This document shows positions 17,960-26,662 of a DNA stretch of 64,000 bases, in pieces. Location: positions 45,528 to 109,527 of the forward strand of contig NZ_KZ859509.1 in NCBI RefSeq assembly GCF_003382685.1, given 5' to 3'. Under the pieces are notes generated by a model. It was given only the letters and a program-made list of their open reading frames with translations. It did not search any database and was not told the origin of the DNA. The stretch is from Halorussus litoreus (GTDB lineage Archaea; Halobacteriota; Halobacteria; Halobacteriales; Haladaptataceae). Every line of letters starts with the position of its first letter. The first letter of the stretch is position 1. The position numbers and the translations under genes are program-made.

Positions 17960-19027
17960 ATGAACAGGCAGTTCGCAGTCGTACTCGCGGTCGTGGTCGC
18001 GCTGGCGCTGATTCCGGCCCCGGTCGCGGCCGAGGAGACCCGGACCGGCGGCACCGTCGTCGTGGATGAGAGCGAGACGGTCGACGACGACCTCACCGCG
18101 TTCGGCGGAACGGTCGTCGTCCGCGGCACCGTGAACGGCGACCTGACCGCGTTCGCGGGCAACGTCATCGTCGAAGGCGAGGTGAACGGCGACCTCGAAG
18201 CGTTCGCGGGCAACGTCCGCATCAACGGCACCGTCACCGGCGACGCCACCGCCGCGGGCGGGAACGTCTACCTCGCGCGGGGCGGAACAGTCGGCGGCCA
18301 GCTCGAAGCCGGTGCGGGCAACGTCGTCATCGCGGGCGAAGTCGGCGAGGACGCGCAGGTCGGTGCCGACACCATCACGGTCGAGTCGAGCGCGAGCGTC
18401 GGCGGCGATCTCGCGTACGACGGCGACCTCGACCTCGCCGACGGTGCCAGCGTGGCCGGCGAGGTCCGACAGGAGGACGACATCGGACCCAACGTCGGAC
18501 CGGTCGGCCCGCAACTGCCCAACTGGGTCGGCTGGGCGTACGGCTTCCTCGCGAACCTCGCGCTCGGCGCGGTCGCCCTGCTGGCGTTCCCGCGGTTCTC
18601 GGCCGGCGTGGCCGACCGCGTGGACGGCGACCCCCTGCGCTCGGCGGGCGTCGGCCTGCTGCTGTTCGTCGGGATTCCGATCCTACTCGTGGTGCTGTTC
18701 ATCTCGCTGGTCGGCATCCCGCTCGGGCTCGTCGGCATGCTCGTCTACGGCCTGCTGCTGTGGCTCGGCTACGTGTACGGCGCGTTCGCGCTCGGTTCGA
18801 TCCTCCTCGAAATCGCCGACGCCGGCGGTCGCTGGCTGGCGCTGCTCGTCGGCCTCCTCGTCGTCTCGATGGTCGGCCTCGTGCCGATTCTGGGCGGGCT
18901 GGTCCAGTTCGTCGTCCTGCTGGTCGGGCTGGGCGCACTCGCGCTCGGCGGCCGGCGTCGCTACGGCGGACGCAAGAGAAGCCAGGCCGCCGACTCGGAC
19001 GTCAGCGGCTCTGACACTGGCCTGTAA
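17960..19027 (+). CDS. Polymer-forming (bactofilin-like) domain membrane protein
   Basis: This 355-residue protein has a Sec signal (MNRQFAVVLAVVVALALIPA) and a beta-helical region made of short repeats such as DLTAFAGNVIVEGEVNG and DLEAFAGNVRINGTVTG (residues about 40-170). Four hydrophobic helices follow, ending in a basic tail. The repeats match polymer-forming cytoskeletal/DUF8173-type domains; here they would sit outside the cell, tethered by the helices. Function is not established. Confidence 0.75.
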   Translation: MNRQFAVVLAVVVALALIPAPVAAEETRTGGTVVVDESETVDDDLTAFGGTVVVRGTVNGDLTAFAGNVIVEGEVNGDLEAFAGNVRINGTVTGDATAAGGNVYLARGGTVGGQLEAGAGNVVIAGEVGEDAQVGADTITVESSASVGGDLAYDGDLDLADGASVAGEVRQEDDIGPNVGPVGPQLPNWVGWAYGFLANLALGAVALLAFPRFSAGVADRVDGDPLRSAGVGLLLFVGIPILLVVLFISLVGIPLGLVGMLVYGLLLWLGYVYGAFALGSILLEIADAGGRWLALLVGLLVVSMVGLVPILGGLVQFVVLLVGLGALALGGRRRYGGRKRSQAADSDVSGSDTGL

Positions 19028-19028
19028 C

Positions 19029-19200
19029 CTGAGAGTGAGAACGGTCGCGGTCGGCGGTTGCGGTGCTGGGCGGTCGGGGTCCGGTTTGCGGTGCTGAGCG
19101 GTCGCGGAGCGGTTGCGGGCGGTCGCGGAGCGGTTGCGGGCGGTCGCGATGCGGTTGTAGAGCGGTCGCGGCCTCCGATGCTCAAGCAGCAGCGAGCTTC
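19029..19200 (-). repeat. Degenerate dispersed repeat with 20-bp internal tandem units
   Basis: The minus strand reads GCTCGCTGCTGCTTGAGC and then a run of ACCGC-type units. On the plus strand GGTCGCGGAGCGGTTGCGGG is repeated about three times (19090-19170). It resembles the ACCGC-rich middle of the dispersed element but lacks the CCTCCCCAGCC core and the terminal hairpin. It lies between two convergent genes. Confidence 0.55.
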
Positions 19201-19238
19201 TCGGAGGATTCTCCGTTGGGTAGAACGGAGCCGAAATT

Positions 19239-19547
19239 CTAATCGTCGGTCGCGGACTCGGCCGCGGTCGGGTCGTCGCGGCGCTCGCCGGTCTGGAGAA
19301 CGAACGTGCGCTCGGGCGGCGGGGCGGCCCGGAGTTCGACGGTCTTGGCGAGGTAGTAGTACTTCCGGTTGCCCCGTCGGTAGTGGGCGACCAGGCCGGC
19401 CTCCTCCAGCTTCGAGAGGTGGTGGACCGCGGTCTTGCCGTCCATGCCGACCGTCTCGGCGAGCTCGGAGACGTACCGCGGCTCGCGCGAGAGTTCCCGA
19501 ATGATCTCGATCCGCGCTTTGCTCCCCAGCAGGTCGATGAGCGACAC
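19239..19547 (-). CDS. ArsR-like winged-helix transcription regulator
   Basis: This 102-residue protein contains a complete winged helix: LIDLLGSKARIEIIRELS, the recognition helix region DGKTAVHHLSKLEEAGLV and the wing YRRGNRKYYYLA. A GTG start at 19545-19547 (MSLIDLLGSK) is used because nothing upstream is conserved. The last 35 residues are acidic. Its target is unknown; it is divergent from the amphi-Trp gene, which could share its promoter region. Confidence 0.8.
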   Translation of the reverse strand: MSLIDLLGSKARIEIIRELSREPRYVSELAETVGMDGKTAVHHLSKLEEAGLVAHYRRGNRKYYYLAKTVELRAAPPPERTFVLQTGERRDDPTAAESATDD

Positions 19548-19698
19548 GGTGACAGAGGTACGACGCCGGGCGCAAAAAGCGAACCGGCGATTCGGCAAAT
19601 CGGCGGGCCGGCAGCTAATCGGTTCGGTCGCCCGGACAGTCACTGCTCCGGTCCCGACCACCGGACGATTCTTGGCGCGTCGCAGCGTACGGGGCGAC

Positions 19699-20001
19699 AT
19701 GGGGGATCGGGTGAACTTGCCGGACGACAGGGAGCGCAACAGGACGACGGTGACCGACGGCTTCTTCGAGCGTGAGATCCACCTCTCGCGGTCGGCGACG
19801 GCGTCGTTCCTCCGAGATCTGGCCGATCAGGTCGAGAACGACACGAGCCTCACGCTCTCCTCCCAGGAGTGGGAGATCCCGTTCGAGTACCGGGAACCGG
19901 TCGAGGTCGAGGTGGAGTTCGCGGGCGGGCGCGAGGCCGAACTCGAAGTGGAGTTCGAGTTCACGGAGCCGCGCGGGGGCGACGAACTGAGCGTGGAGTG
20001 A
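19699..20001 (+). CDS. Amphi-Trp domain protein
   Basis: This is a 100-residue soluble protein. Residues about 20-90 (FEREIHLSRSATASFLRDLA ... WEIPFEYREPVEVEVEFAGG ... LEVEFEFTE) match the amphi-Trp domain, a small beta-rich domain of unknown role common in haloarchaea. The ATG at 19699 is chosen. The last six codons are duplicated just downstream in a 45-bp repeat. Confidence 0.75.
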   Translation: MGDRVNLPDDRERNRTTVTDGFFEREIHLSRSATASFLRDLADQVENDTSLTLSSQEWEIPFEYREPVEVEVEFAGGREAELEVEFEFTEPRGGDELSVE

Positions 20002-20070
20002 GCCAAATCGATCCTACGCGGCGGCGACGAACTGAGCGTGGAGTGAGCCAAATCGATCCTACGCGGCGGC
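19981..20070. repeat. Exact 45-bp tandem duplication at a convergent gene junction
   Basis: Units 19981-20025 and 20026-20070 are identical. The first unit contains the real end of the amphi-Trp gene; the second contains a second copy of that tail plus the stop codon and last codons of the convergent HTH gene. The gene ends have thus been duplicated without damaging either frame. Confidence 0.9.
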
Positions 20071-20466
20071 GTCGGCCGGTTCGGGGTCCGTAAGGGACAC
20101 GTCGATTTCGAGTTCGTCGAACCGGACGATAGGGCGCTTGGACCGACCGGTGGTCTCGAACTCGACCACGCCGAGCGTCTCCAGTTCGCTCAAATTTCGG
20201 TGGACCTCCTTGTAGTCGCGGTCCACCAACTCGGCCGTTTCACTGATGCTGGCTGGGTCGTGCTGGGCGAGCGTTCGGAGTAATTCGAGGTTCTTCTCGC
20301 GCGTCAACCGTGCGAGTTCTGCGTAGTTCGGGAGGTTCAACACGAGCATGTCGTCGACCGACTTTCCTCGTTCGAGTGACGATATCTTCTCGCGGGCCTC
20401 CTGACGAGTGCGATCCGTCTCGCCGACGCGCACCTGCAAGGTCCGGGAATTCGTACTTTGGGTCAT
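20059..20466 (-). CDS. Winged-helix antitoxin-like DNA-binding protein (HVO_A0114 type)
   Basis: This 135-residue protein has a winged helix in its C-terminal half: EKNLELLRTLAQHDPASISE, recognition helix YKEVHRNLSELETLG and wing FETTGRSKRPIVRF. The family usually sits directly after a DUF6516/TumE toxin, as here (43 bases downstream of it on the same strand). As in such modules it would neutralise the toxin and repress the operon. Start is ATG 20464-20466. Confidence 0.75.
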   Translation of the reverse strand: MTQSTNSRTLQVRVGETDRTRQEAREKISSLERGKSVDDMLVLNLPNYAELARLTREKNLELLRTLAQHDPASISETAELVDRDYKEVHRNLSELETLGVVEFETTGRSKRPIVRFDELEIDVSLTDPEPADAAA

Positions 20467-20508
20467 GGCGTGAGTGTTTCTGTTTCGATGGCAAACCGCA
20501 AGCGGTGT

Positions 20509-20799
20509 TCAACGTCGGTGTCGGTCGATTTCCGTCAGGAACCGGTCGTACAGTTCCATCATACCCGGAAAGTCGATGGTCGTTACCTGTTCTCCGGCGT
20601 GACGTTCATGGCCTTTCGTCGCTTCGTGAGCGTTGTCGTAGCGGACGATGGTTTCGCCCTCCTTCGTCCCGTAGTGGAGGCTATAGCGCCATCCACTCGG
20701 ATAGTCGGCTTCGTCGTCGGTGTGTCGGATGAACACCCGTTCTATCGTTCCGTCCGCGTGTTCGTCGGTGTACTGCACCAACGTATCCTCGTCTGCCAT
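20509..20799 (-). CDS. TumE/DUF6516-type toxin
   Basis: This 96-residue protein has the layout of the DUF6516/TumE family: DEDTLVQYTDEHADGTIERV, YPSGWRYSLHYGT, IVRYDNAHEATKGHERH and a C-terminal helix FPGMMELYDRFLTEIDRH. The conserved YDN-H-x(3)-KGHERH segment is the most telling. It precedes the winged-helix gene, the toxin-first order of these modules. A nucleic-acid or nucleotide target is suspected for the family; activity here is inferred only. Confidence 0.75.
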   Translation of the reverse strand: MADEDTLVQYTDEHADGTIERVFIRHTDDEADYPSGWRYSLHYGTKEGETIVRYDNAHEATKGHERHAGEQVTTIDFPGMMELYDRFLTEIDRHRR

Positions 20800-20958
20800 C
20801 CCATACTATGGTATTCTCCCCATAGGATAAAAAATCTAGGGTGGTGTGAATTCGGGATAGCGTTCGCTTCCCTCCAGAAGGCCTTGCGCGGGTGGACGGC
20901 GCCGTTTGCGGCCGCGTCCACTCGCGTGAGGTGAAGTGGCGAGTGTCCGACTCAAGCC

Positions 20959-22206
20959 TCACTCGTACCGGAGCGCGTCGATGGGATCGGTCTTCGATGC
21001 GCTCCACGCAGGATACAGCCCGGCGACCACGCCGACGAGGACGCCCACCGCGACCGCGATGGCGAACCACTCGTAGGGAAGCACGAGGTCGAGCCCGATG
21101 TACTCGCCCGCGAGGTACGCCCCGGCGACCCCGACCGGGATGCCGAGGATCGCGCCGACAGCACCGAGCAGGACCGCCTCGATCAGGAACAGCTGGAGCA
21201 CGTCGCGGTTCTGCGCGCCGACCGCCTTCATGATGCCGATCTCGCGGGTGCGCTCGGTCACGGAGACGAGCATGACGTTCGCGATGCCGATGGAGCCGAC
21301 CACGAGCGAGATGACCGCGATGCCGGTCACGAAGTTGGTCAGGGTGGTCAACAGCTCCTGCAACTGGTCGACGAGGTCCTCGTCGCTTCGGACCGCGAAG
21401 GCGTAGTCGTCGGGCACGAGCCGCGCGGCGTCCGAGCGGTTCGTCAGGTACGCCTGCACGCCGACCTTGGCATCGGGGACCGCCGCGAAGTCCTCGGCGA
21501 CGACCGTGACGGTCGGGTAGACGCGCTGGCGCTCGCCGGTCGCCGGGCTCTCGACGGTCGTCCGGTAGAACGGGTCGGTCGGCACGAACACCAGCGGTTG
21601 GGACCCGCCGTCCAGCCCCTCGAAGGCCCCGCCAGCGGCCGAGGAGTTCTGGACCCCGACGACCTCGGCCTCGACGGAATCGCCCGACGCCAACTGGAGC
21701 GAGACGGTTGCACCGACGGAGAGCGATGGATCGAACAGCCCGGCCGCGCGCTCGTTCACCACGACTTCGCGGCTGCCCTGTCGGAACGCCCGGCCGTCGG
21801 CGACGCTGCCCGAGTCGAAGTACGCGGGCGAGGTGGCGATCGCCTGCCGCTGGGCGACCGTGTCGTTGCCGGCGGAGATGGCCGCGGTGGGGACTATCCC
21901 GCGCGGGACGACCGACGCCACGCCCTCGATATTCGCCAGCTGGTCGAGGTCGCGAGTCGTGAACACCGGTTGCGCGCCCGCACCCGGCCCGCCGTTCTGA
22001 CCCTCGGGACCGGCCCAGACGTAGAGGTTCGGCGAGCGCTCGCCGCCGACCTGTCCGAGCACGTCGGCCCGGAGGCTGGTGCCGAGCGTGACGAAGGTGA
22101 TGACCGCCGCGACGCCGATGACGACCCCGAGGACGGTCAGCGCCGACCGGAGTCGGTGGCTCCGGACGGCGCGGACGCTGAGTCGCAGGCTCTCTGCGAA
22201 CTCCAT
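20959..22206 (-). CDS. ABC transporter permease (MacB/FtsX-like)
   Basis: This 415-residue permease has one N-terminal helix (VLGVVIGVAAVITFVTLG), a large external MacB-type domain (about residues 45-280) and three C-terminal helices (FVTGIAVISLVVGSIGIANV, VLLGAVGAILGIPVGVAG, VGVLVGVVAGLYPAWSA). The segment VSVTERTREIGIMKAVGA is diagnostic of the FtsX domain. Its ATG overlaps the stop of the ATPase gene by one base, so the pair is co-translated. Exported substrate unknown. Confidence 0.9.
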   Translation of the reverse strand: MEFAESLRLSVRAVRSHRLRSALTVLGVVIGVAAVITFVTLGTSLRADVLGQVGGERSPNLYVWAGPEGQNGGPGAGAQPVFTTRDLDQLANIEGVASVVPRGIVPTAAISAGNDTVAQRQAIATSPAYFDSGSVADGRAFRQGSREVVVNERAAGLFDPSLSVGATVSLQLASGDSVEAEVVGVQNSSAAGGAFEGLDGGSQPLVFVPTDPFYRTTVESPATGERQRVYPTVTVVAEDFAAVPDAKVGVQAYLTNRSDAARLVPDDYAFAVRSDEDLVDQLQELLTTLTNFVTGIAVISLVVGSIGIANVMLVSVTERTREIGIMKAVGAQNRDVLQLFLIEAVLLGAVGAILGIPVGVAGAYLAGEYIGLDLVLPYEWFAIAVAVGVLVGVVAGLYPAWSASKTDPIDALRYE

Positions 22207-23039
22207 CAGGGACCGTCGGACTCGACCCGCCGAGGGGACTCGATCTCCTCGACGCGCTCGATGGTGCCGTCGAGCACGTGGACCACGCGCTGGGCGTACT
22301 CGGCGATGGGGCGCTCGTGGGTCACCATCAGGATGGTGTTACCCTCGTCGTGGAGGCGCTGGAACAGCCCCATGATCTGGGTGCCGGTCTCCTGATCGAG
22401 GTTGCCCGTGGGCTCGTCGGCGAGGATGATAGCCGGGTCGTTCGCCAGCGCTCGCGCGATAGCGACCCGCTGGCGCTGGCCGCCCGACAGTTCGTTCGGC
22501 CGGTGGCCGGCCCGGTCGGCCAGCCCCACCTCGTCGAGCAGTTCGGTCGCGCGGTCGATGCGCTCGCGCTTGTCGATCCCCTCGAAGACGAGCGGGAGCG
22601 CGACGTTCTCTGCCGCGGTTAGTTTCGGCATGAGGTTGAACGTCTGGAAGACGAATCCGACCTCCTGACCCCGGACCCGGGTGCGCTCGCGCTGGGAGAG
22701 CGCCGACACCTCGCGGTCGTTGACCCACACCTCGCCCTCGGTGGGCGTGTCGAGACAGCCGATGAGGTTGAGCAGGGTACTCTTGCCCGACCCGCTCGGT
22801 CCCATCACCGCGGTGTACGAGCCTCGCGGGATGACGAGGTCCACGCCGTCGAGCGCGTGGACCGGCTCGCCGAGGTAGTACGTCTTGCGCACCGCACGGA
22901 GCGCGACCGCGTTGCCGTCGTCCGGCCGAGACCCGGATTCCGGCTGTCGATGTTCGCTTCCCGCACCCTCCGCGTCGGGTCCCGGATCGCCCCCCGCCTC
23001 CGAGTCGGTCCCCCCGGCGTCCGAGTCGCTGGTTGCCAT
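22206..23039 (-). CDS. ABC transporter ATP-binding protein (MacB/LolD-like)
   Basis: This 277-residue ATPase has a 45-residue acidic leader, Walker [11 protein letters not shown], signature [15 protein letters not shown], Walker [13 protein letters not shown] and switch His [11 protein letters not shown]. The ATG at 23037-23039 has GGGAG just upstream; a non-ATG extension is not needed. It forms a translationally coupled operon with the permease. No separate periplasmic adaptor gene is adjacent. Confidence 0.92.
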   Translation of the reverse strand: MATSDSDAGGTDSEAGGDPGPDAEGAGSEHRQPESGSRPDDGNAVALRAVRKTYYLGEPVHALDGVDLVIPRGSYTAVMGPSGSGKSTLLNLIGCLDTPTEGEVWVNDREVSALSQRERTRVRGQEVGFVFQTFNLMPKLTAAENVALPLVFEGIDKRERIDRATELLDEVGLADRAGHRPNELSGGQRQRVAIARALANDPAIILADEPTGNLDQETGTQIMGLFQRLHDEGNTILMVTHERPIAEYAQRVVHVLDGTIERVEEIESPRRVESDGP

Positions 23040-23170
23040 GTTCTCCCGTAGTATGGCGGGGAGCGCCAAAACCTTGGCGTCCGTTCTGGAATCCCAGCGA
23101 GGTCGACCTCGACCCCACCCCTTTCGACGACCCGCCCAACCTTTTGGCCCCGGGGCACGCAGGGCACGCC

Positions 23171-23857
23171 ATGAAGACGTCCGGCGGAAGCGACGCGGCG
23201 AAGCGAGCGGCGGGCGAGAGCGCAGCCGAGGCGGTCGAGGACGGCGCGGTCGTCGGCCTCGGCACGGGGTCGACCGCGGCCCACGCCATCCGAGCCATCG
23301 GTCGGCAGGTCGACGCAGGCCTCGACGTGCACGGGGTCCCGACCTCCTACGAGTCGCGCGAACTCGCCACGGAGGTCGGCGTCCCGCTCACCACCCTCGA
23401 CGAGGTCGAGACGGTCGATCTCGCGATCGACGGGGCCGACCAGTTCTCGGGCCCGCATCTCGTGAAGGGCGGCGGGGCGGCCCACGCGCGCGAGAAGATA
23501 GTCGACGCCGCCGCGAACCGACTGCTCGTGGTCGCGGACCCGAGCAAGGCCGCCGACCAACTCGACCACCCGATTCCGGTCGAGGTGCTGCCCGACGCCC
23601 GGACCACGGCCGCCGACGCCGTGCGGGCCCTCGGCGGGTCGCCGACACTCCGGGCCGCCGAGCGAAAGGACGGCCCCGTGGTCACGGACAACGGGAACCT
23701 CGTGCTCGACTGCGAGTTCGGCACGATTCCGGCCCCTGCGGAACTTGCGGCCGACCTCGCGGGGACGCCGGGCGTCGTCGCGCACGGCCTGTTCGTCGGA
23801 ATGGCCGACGAGATCCACGTCGGGGGTGACGACGGCGTGGACGTGCTGACGTTCTGA
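23171..23857 (+). CDS. rpiA: Ribose-5-phosphate isomerase A
   Basis: It interconverts ribose-5-phosphate and ribulose-5-phosphate. It has 228 residues. Substrate-binding segments are visible: [14 protein letters not shown] (about residue 28), AIDGADQ and [15 protein letters not shown], the last with the catalytic Glu nearby. The ATG at 23171 gives [16 protein letters not shown]. It is divergent from the ABC ATPase gene (131 bases). Confidence 0.94.
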   Translation: MKTSGGSDAAKRAAGESAAEAVEDGAVVGLGTGSTAAHAIRAIGRQVDAGLDVHGVPTSYESRELATEVGVPLTTLDEVETVDLAIDGADQFSGPHLVKGGGAAHAREKIVDAAANRLLVVADPSKAADQLDHPIPVEVLPDARTTAADAVRALGGSPTLRAAERKDGPVVTDNGNLVLDCEFGTIPAPAELAADLAGTPGVVAHGLFVGMADEIHVGGDDGVDVLTF

Positions 23858-23889
23858 CGGCGCGATTCTGACGCAATTTTCTCCGTTTC

Positions 23890-24014
23890 GGGGGCGCGCG
23901 CGAGTAACGCGTGCGAGGGCGGCGGGGGAGGTGTGAGACCCGCGGTGCTGTGCGGTCGCGGTGCAGTCGCAGTTGCGGTACTGTGCGCTCACGGCGAGGC
24001 AAGCAGTAGCTAGC
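23890..24014 (-). repeat. Dispersed hairpin-ended repeat, copy D
   Basis: On the minus strand it begins GCTAGCTACTGCTTGCC, has a long ACCGC-rich stretch, CTCACACCTCCC, CCCTCGCACGCG and ends with TTACTCGCGCGCGCC. The order of parts is the same as in the other copies. Confidence 0.75.
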
Positions 24015-24044
24015 GTTCACCGAACTCCGTTCTCTCCCCGTTTA

Positions 24045-24112
24045 TCCGCCTCAACAAGGTCATTTGCCTCGACAAGGCCATCCGCCTCGACAAGATCGTC
24101 CGCCTCGTCACC
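24045..24112. repeat. Short 18-bp tandem repeat
   Basis: Four imperfect units with the pattern CCGCCTCGACAAGGTCAT. No coding potential was recognised. Confidence 0.6.
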
Positions 24113-24188
24113 GATCACGTTCCGAGAGAGGACGAGCCCGCGGCTACGTCGTGTTGCGCCATAAAAGGAAAGGTGTGGTCTCCCGAAT

Positions 24189-24356
24189 TCAGAGGTCGCG
24201 CGGCTGGACGGTCTTCCGGTCGTTGGCCTCGGCACGTCGGCCAGCCTCGTCGAGGAGTTCTTCGACGCGGTCGTCGAGGGCGTCGTAGAAGTCCGACGCG
24301 ACGTTCTTGTCGTCCAGTGCGTCCTTCACAGCGGCTTTGACGATGAGGTCTGCCAT
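24189..24356 (-). CDS. Small histone-fold-like (DUF1931-type) protein
   Basis: This 55-residue protein opens MADLIVKAAVKDALDDKN and ends ANDRKTVQPRDL. The helix-strap-helix layout and the terminal KTVQPRDL resemble the short DUF1931 archaeal family, related to the histone fold. An SD-like GAGGGA precedes the ATG at 24354-24356, and a TATA-like ACTTTATTAG lies about 30 bases upstream. A DNA-binding role is plausible but unproven. Confidence 0.7.
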   Translation of the reverse strand: MADLIVKAAVKDALDDKNVASDFYDALDDRVEELLDEAGRRAEANDRKTVQPRDL

Positions 24357-24734
24357 ACGATTCCCTCTTTCCTGCCACCCCTAATAAAGTTTCTCAAATC
24401 GCCGGACGAGCGGCCCCATGTCGGTCGGTTACCCGTCATCTCCGCCGGTGGCCGAAACTTATAAATACGAGTGAGTAGTGGTGAACGCGATTCGGCGAAT
24501 GCCGGTAGGGCCACGAGCACGTGCGGGCTTCGCGTTGGACACCGGAGTTACCGACGAATGGGATCCTCGGTGCAGGAATAGACGACGAAGGAATGGCGAT
24601 GGAAATCGCGGCACCGGCGATTTCCGAAAACTGGCTTTGCGAATGTGGAACTGAAGCTCCGTTCTGAGAAGGATTTTTGGTGTTGCAGAACAAAGATTTT
24701 GGCACTGGCGGGACGCCCCGCCAGATGACAGCCA
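24357..24734. other. Intergenic region, slightly AT-richer, with a TATA box
   Basis: The region holds promoters for the flanking divergent small genes. TTATAAATA at 24459-24467 is the best TATA box in the area, and it would leave a leader of about 245 bases before the zinc-finger gene at 24735, or drive an unrecognised small RNA. A 51-codon frame at 24499-24654 is basic and not haloarchaeal in style, so it is not called. Confidence 0.4.
24459..24467 (+). promoter_or_regulatory. TATA box
   Basis: AACTTATAAATACG is a good match to the archaeal TATA element. The nearest plus-strand gene starts 268 bases downstream, so the transcript start near 24490 would give a long leader or a small RNA. Confidence 0.5.
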
Positions 24735-24890
24735 ATGCCAAAGTGTGACCACTGCAGCGCGCACGTCTCGGAGCGATTCGCACGGGTGTTCGCCGACGAG
24801 AACGGCCGCCTGCGAGCGTGTCCGTCGTGCTCGGCGAACGCCGGAATCGCGGAAGTCGCGCGCGAACGCGCCAGAGAGGCTGGAGTATAG
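24735..24890 (+). CDS. Small zinc-finger protein (DUF7563-like)
   Basis: This 51-residue protein reads MPKCDHCSAHVSERFARVF, then RACPSCSANAGIAEVARER. Two C-x2-C pairs about 25 residues apart form a zinc ribbon. An 8-bp hairpin (CTGGCGGG/CCCGCCAG) lies 10-30 bases before the ATG and may influence translation. Similar small proteins are widespread in haloarchaea, without known function. Confidence 0.7.
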   Translation: MPKCDHCSAHVSERFARVFADENGRLRACPSCSANAGIAEVARERAREAGV

Positions 24891-24946
24891 CCCGCGACGA
24901 CGCGGGAGCAAAACGTACAAGAACCACCACGCGAAGCCTGTAAGGC

Positions 24947-25201
24947 GTGACGGTCCACTGGGCGTACGTCATCGAGTGCGCCGACGACAGTTTTTACACC
25001 GGCTACACGACCGACGTCGAGCGGCGCGTCCGCGAACACGACCGGGGCGAGGGCGCAAAGTACACCCGCGGTCGGACGCCGGTCGAACTCGTGCATCGCG
25101 AGCGGTTCGACTCGAAGTCGGCCGCGATGTCCCGCGAGTACGAGATCAAACAGTTGTCGCGTGCAGAGAAGGAGCGGCTGGTCGAGAGCGACGAGAATTG
25201 A
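24947..25201 (+). CDS. GIY-YIG domain protein (UPF0213/YhbQ-like)
   Basis: This 84-residue single-domain protein has [17 protein letters not shown] as the GIY-YIG strand pair, RRVREHDRG with the catalytic-type Arg, and a conserved Glu in [14 protein letters not shown] at 24947 is the start. This family is predicted to be a nuclease, but cellular roles are unclear. It is 56 bases after the small zinc-finger gene on the same strand. Confidence 0.85.
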   Translation: MTVHWAYVIECADDSFYTGYTTDVERRVREHDRGEGAKYTRGRTPVELVHRERFDSKSAAMSREYEIKQLSRAEKERLVESDEN

Positions 25202-25241
25202 ATACATCAGGCGAGAAAGACGAGTTCGGCTTCAATCGCGC

Positions 25242-26474
25242 TCAGTCTCCCATAGTTTCTCCTGTTGCTGTGTTGGAGATGAGATCCCCGGGGTCAGGAA
25301 TCTGTTCAGCCGGTCGATTGAGAACGTCGAGTACCTCGTCTGCTTGGAACTCTCGATACTGGTCGTAGCCGGTCGTCTCTCGTAGCACGTCGTCTGTCAC
25401 CAGTCGGTCGATAGCATTGTTGGTGGCAGGATACGACATATCGATATGTTCGGCTGCTTTGCTGACGGTGAAAAGGGGTTCGGTGAAAATCGCCTCGACG
25501 AGTTTCCGAACAGAGGGTGGTGCGTCCCGGTACTCCTCCTGATACTGCTCTCGGAGTTGGAGCAGGAGTTTCGCACGGCTAAAGGCTTCATCTGCTTGTT
25601 CTTTGATACCTTTTAAGAAGAACTCCAACCACGCATTCCACGCTCCGTCCTCGCTGACCGCGAGTAATAGATTCGTGTACTCGTCACGGTTGCGACGGAT
25701 GTACGAACTGAGATAAAAGAGTGGATGAACGAGAATGTCACACGATATCAACGAAAGGACGACTAATAATCGACCAACTCGACCGTTCCCATCTACGAAC
25801 GGATGGACCGTCTCAACCTGATAATGAAGGATTCCAATATCGACAAGATCCGGATATTTGCCTTCGGACTGCATATACTGTTCGAGGTTGTCCATTCTTC
25901 GAATTGCTATCTCTGGCTTCGGTGGAACGAATCGAACTTGTTGCCCGACACGTTCCGCGTCCTCTTCGATCCAAACGTACTGTTGCCTGAACTCGCCGGG
26001 GCGTGGATCTTCGTCGTCGGTTCGACCCGACTCCATCAGCGATTCGTGTAGTGATTTGAGAAGGTCGAGAGAGAGATTTTCGCGCGAACGGCCACTCTGG
26101 ACTAACCGCGTCGTTGCTTCACGAAGTGCCGATGCGTAGTTCCGCGCCTCACGAACGTCTTTCGAATCAGTTCCCTCACGGTACATGTCCGAAACAGTCA
26201 CTTGCGTTCCTTCCACCTGTGACGACTGTTCGGCTTCTTTATAGACGAACAAGCCGAATGCAGTGTCCGGATCGTCGATTTCACTCCAGAATCCATCGAG
26301 ACGGCCGAGAGAATGCATCGCTCGACCGTGAGCTTCGATTACATCCTTCGATAGTTCGATATCGGGGGGTAGCCCATCTGGAAGATAGAACTTCGCTGCA
26401 GGAAGATCGGCCCCAGAATCTGCCGAGAGGTATTTGCCCGGCGTCGATTCATCGATCAGGTATCCATCTTTCAT
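25242..26474 (-). CDS. Fic family protein with N-terminal inhibitory motif
   Basis: This 410-residue protein probably transfers AMP to target proteins. The Fic motif HPFVDGNGRVGR (about residues 220-231) is intact, and the N-terminal segment SSQVEGTQ matches the inhibitory (S/T)-x3-E-(G/N) helix, so it would be a self-inhibited class II Fic. A C-terminal winged helix (LFTVSKAAEHIDMSYPATNN) suggests DNA binding. The ATG at 26472-26474 (MKDGYLIDES) is preferred to a TTG three codons earlier. GC content is below that of its neighbours, which suggests transfer. Confidence 0.88.
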   Translation of the reverse strand: MKDGYLIDESTPGKYLSADSGADLPAAKFYLPDGLPPDIELSKDVIEAHGRAMHSLGRLDGFWSEIDDPDTAFGLFVYKEAEQSSQVEGTQVTVSDMYREGTDSKDVREARNYASALREATTRLVQSGRSRENLSLDLLKSLHESLMESGRTDDEDPRPGEFRQQYVWIEEDAERVGQQVRFVPPKPEIAIRRMDNLEQYMQSEGKYPDLVDIGILHYQVETVHPFVDGNGRVGRLLVVLSLISCDILVHPLFYLSSYIRRNRDEYTNLLLAVSEDGAWNAWLEFFLKGIKEQADEAFSRAKLLLQLREQYQEEYRDAPPSVRKLVEAIFTEPLFTVSKAAEHIDMSYPATNNAIDRLVTDDVLRETTGYDQYREFQADEVLDVLNRPAEQIPDPGDLISNTATGETMGD

Positions 26475-26492
26475 CAGTGGCAATGGGGAGGC

Positions 26493-26612
26493 TACGAGTA
26501 AAAGTATTCGGGGTATCGTTTACTCAGCGCAATCCGAGACGGAGCCAGTAAAGACAGATCAGATCCCGTTTAATCGAGATATACGATTAAACGCTGTGAG
26601 AGTATCGTTTAC
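26493..26612. promoter_or_regulatory. Operator-like repeats upstream of the Fic gene
   Basis: CGAGTAAAAGTAT and TATCGTTTACTC (26493-26524) form an inverted repeat. The half-site GTATCGTTTACTC recurs near 26599, and a perfect 9-bp inverted repeat GTTTAATCG/CGATTAAAC with 7-base spacer lies at 26568-26592. All are within 140 bases upstream of the Fic start, so autoregulation through its winged helix is a reasonable inference. Confidence 0.55.
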
Positions 26613-26662
26613 TCGTATGAAGTAAGGTTGAACTCGATCAACGGACTCCGGTTTCCATTTAC

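Larger units (their letters stand above)
23858..24188. other. Intergenic region with repeat copy D and short 18-bp units
   Basis: No gene is seen between rpiA and the convergent histone-like gene. It contains dispersed repeat copy D, followed near 24045-24112 by four imperfect 18-bp units of the type CGCCTCGACAAGGTCATT. Confidence 0.5.

Noticed and set aside
24499..24654. 51-codon ORF behind the TATA box
   Set aside because: Basic, Arg-rich composition unlike haloarchaeal proteins and no family similarity.
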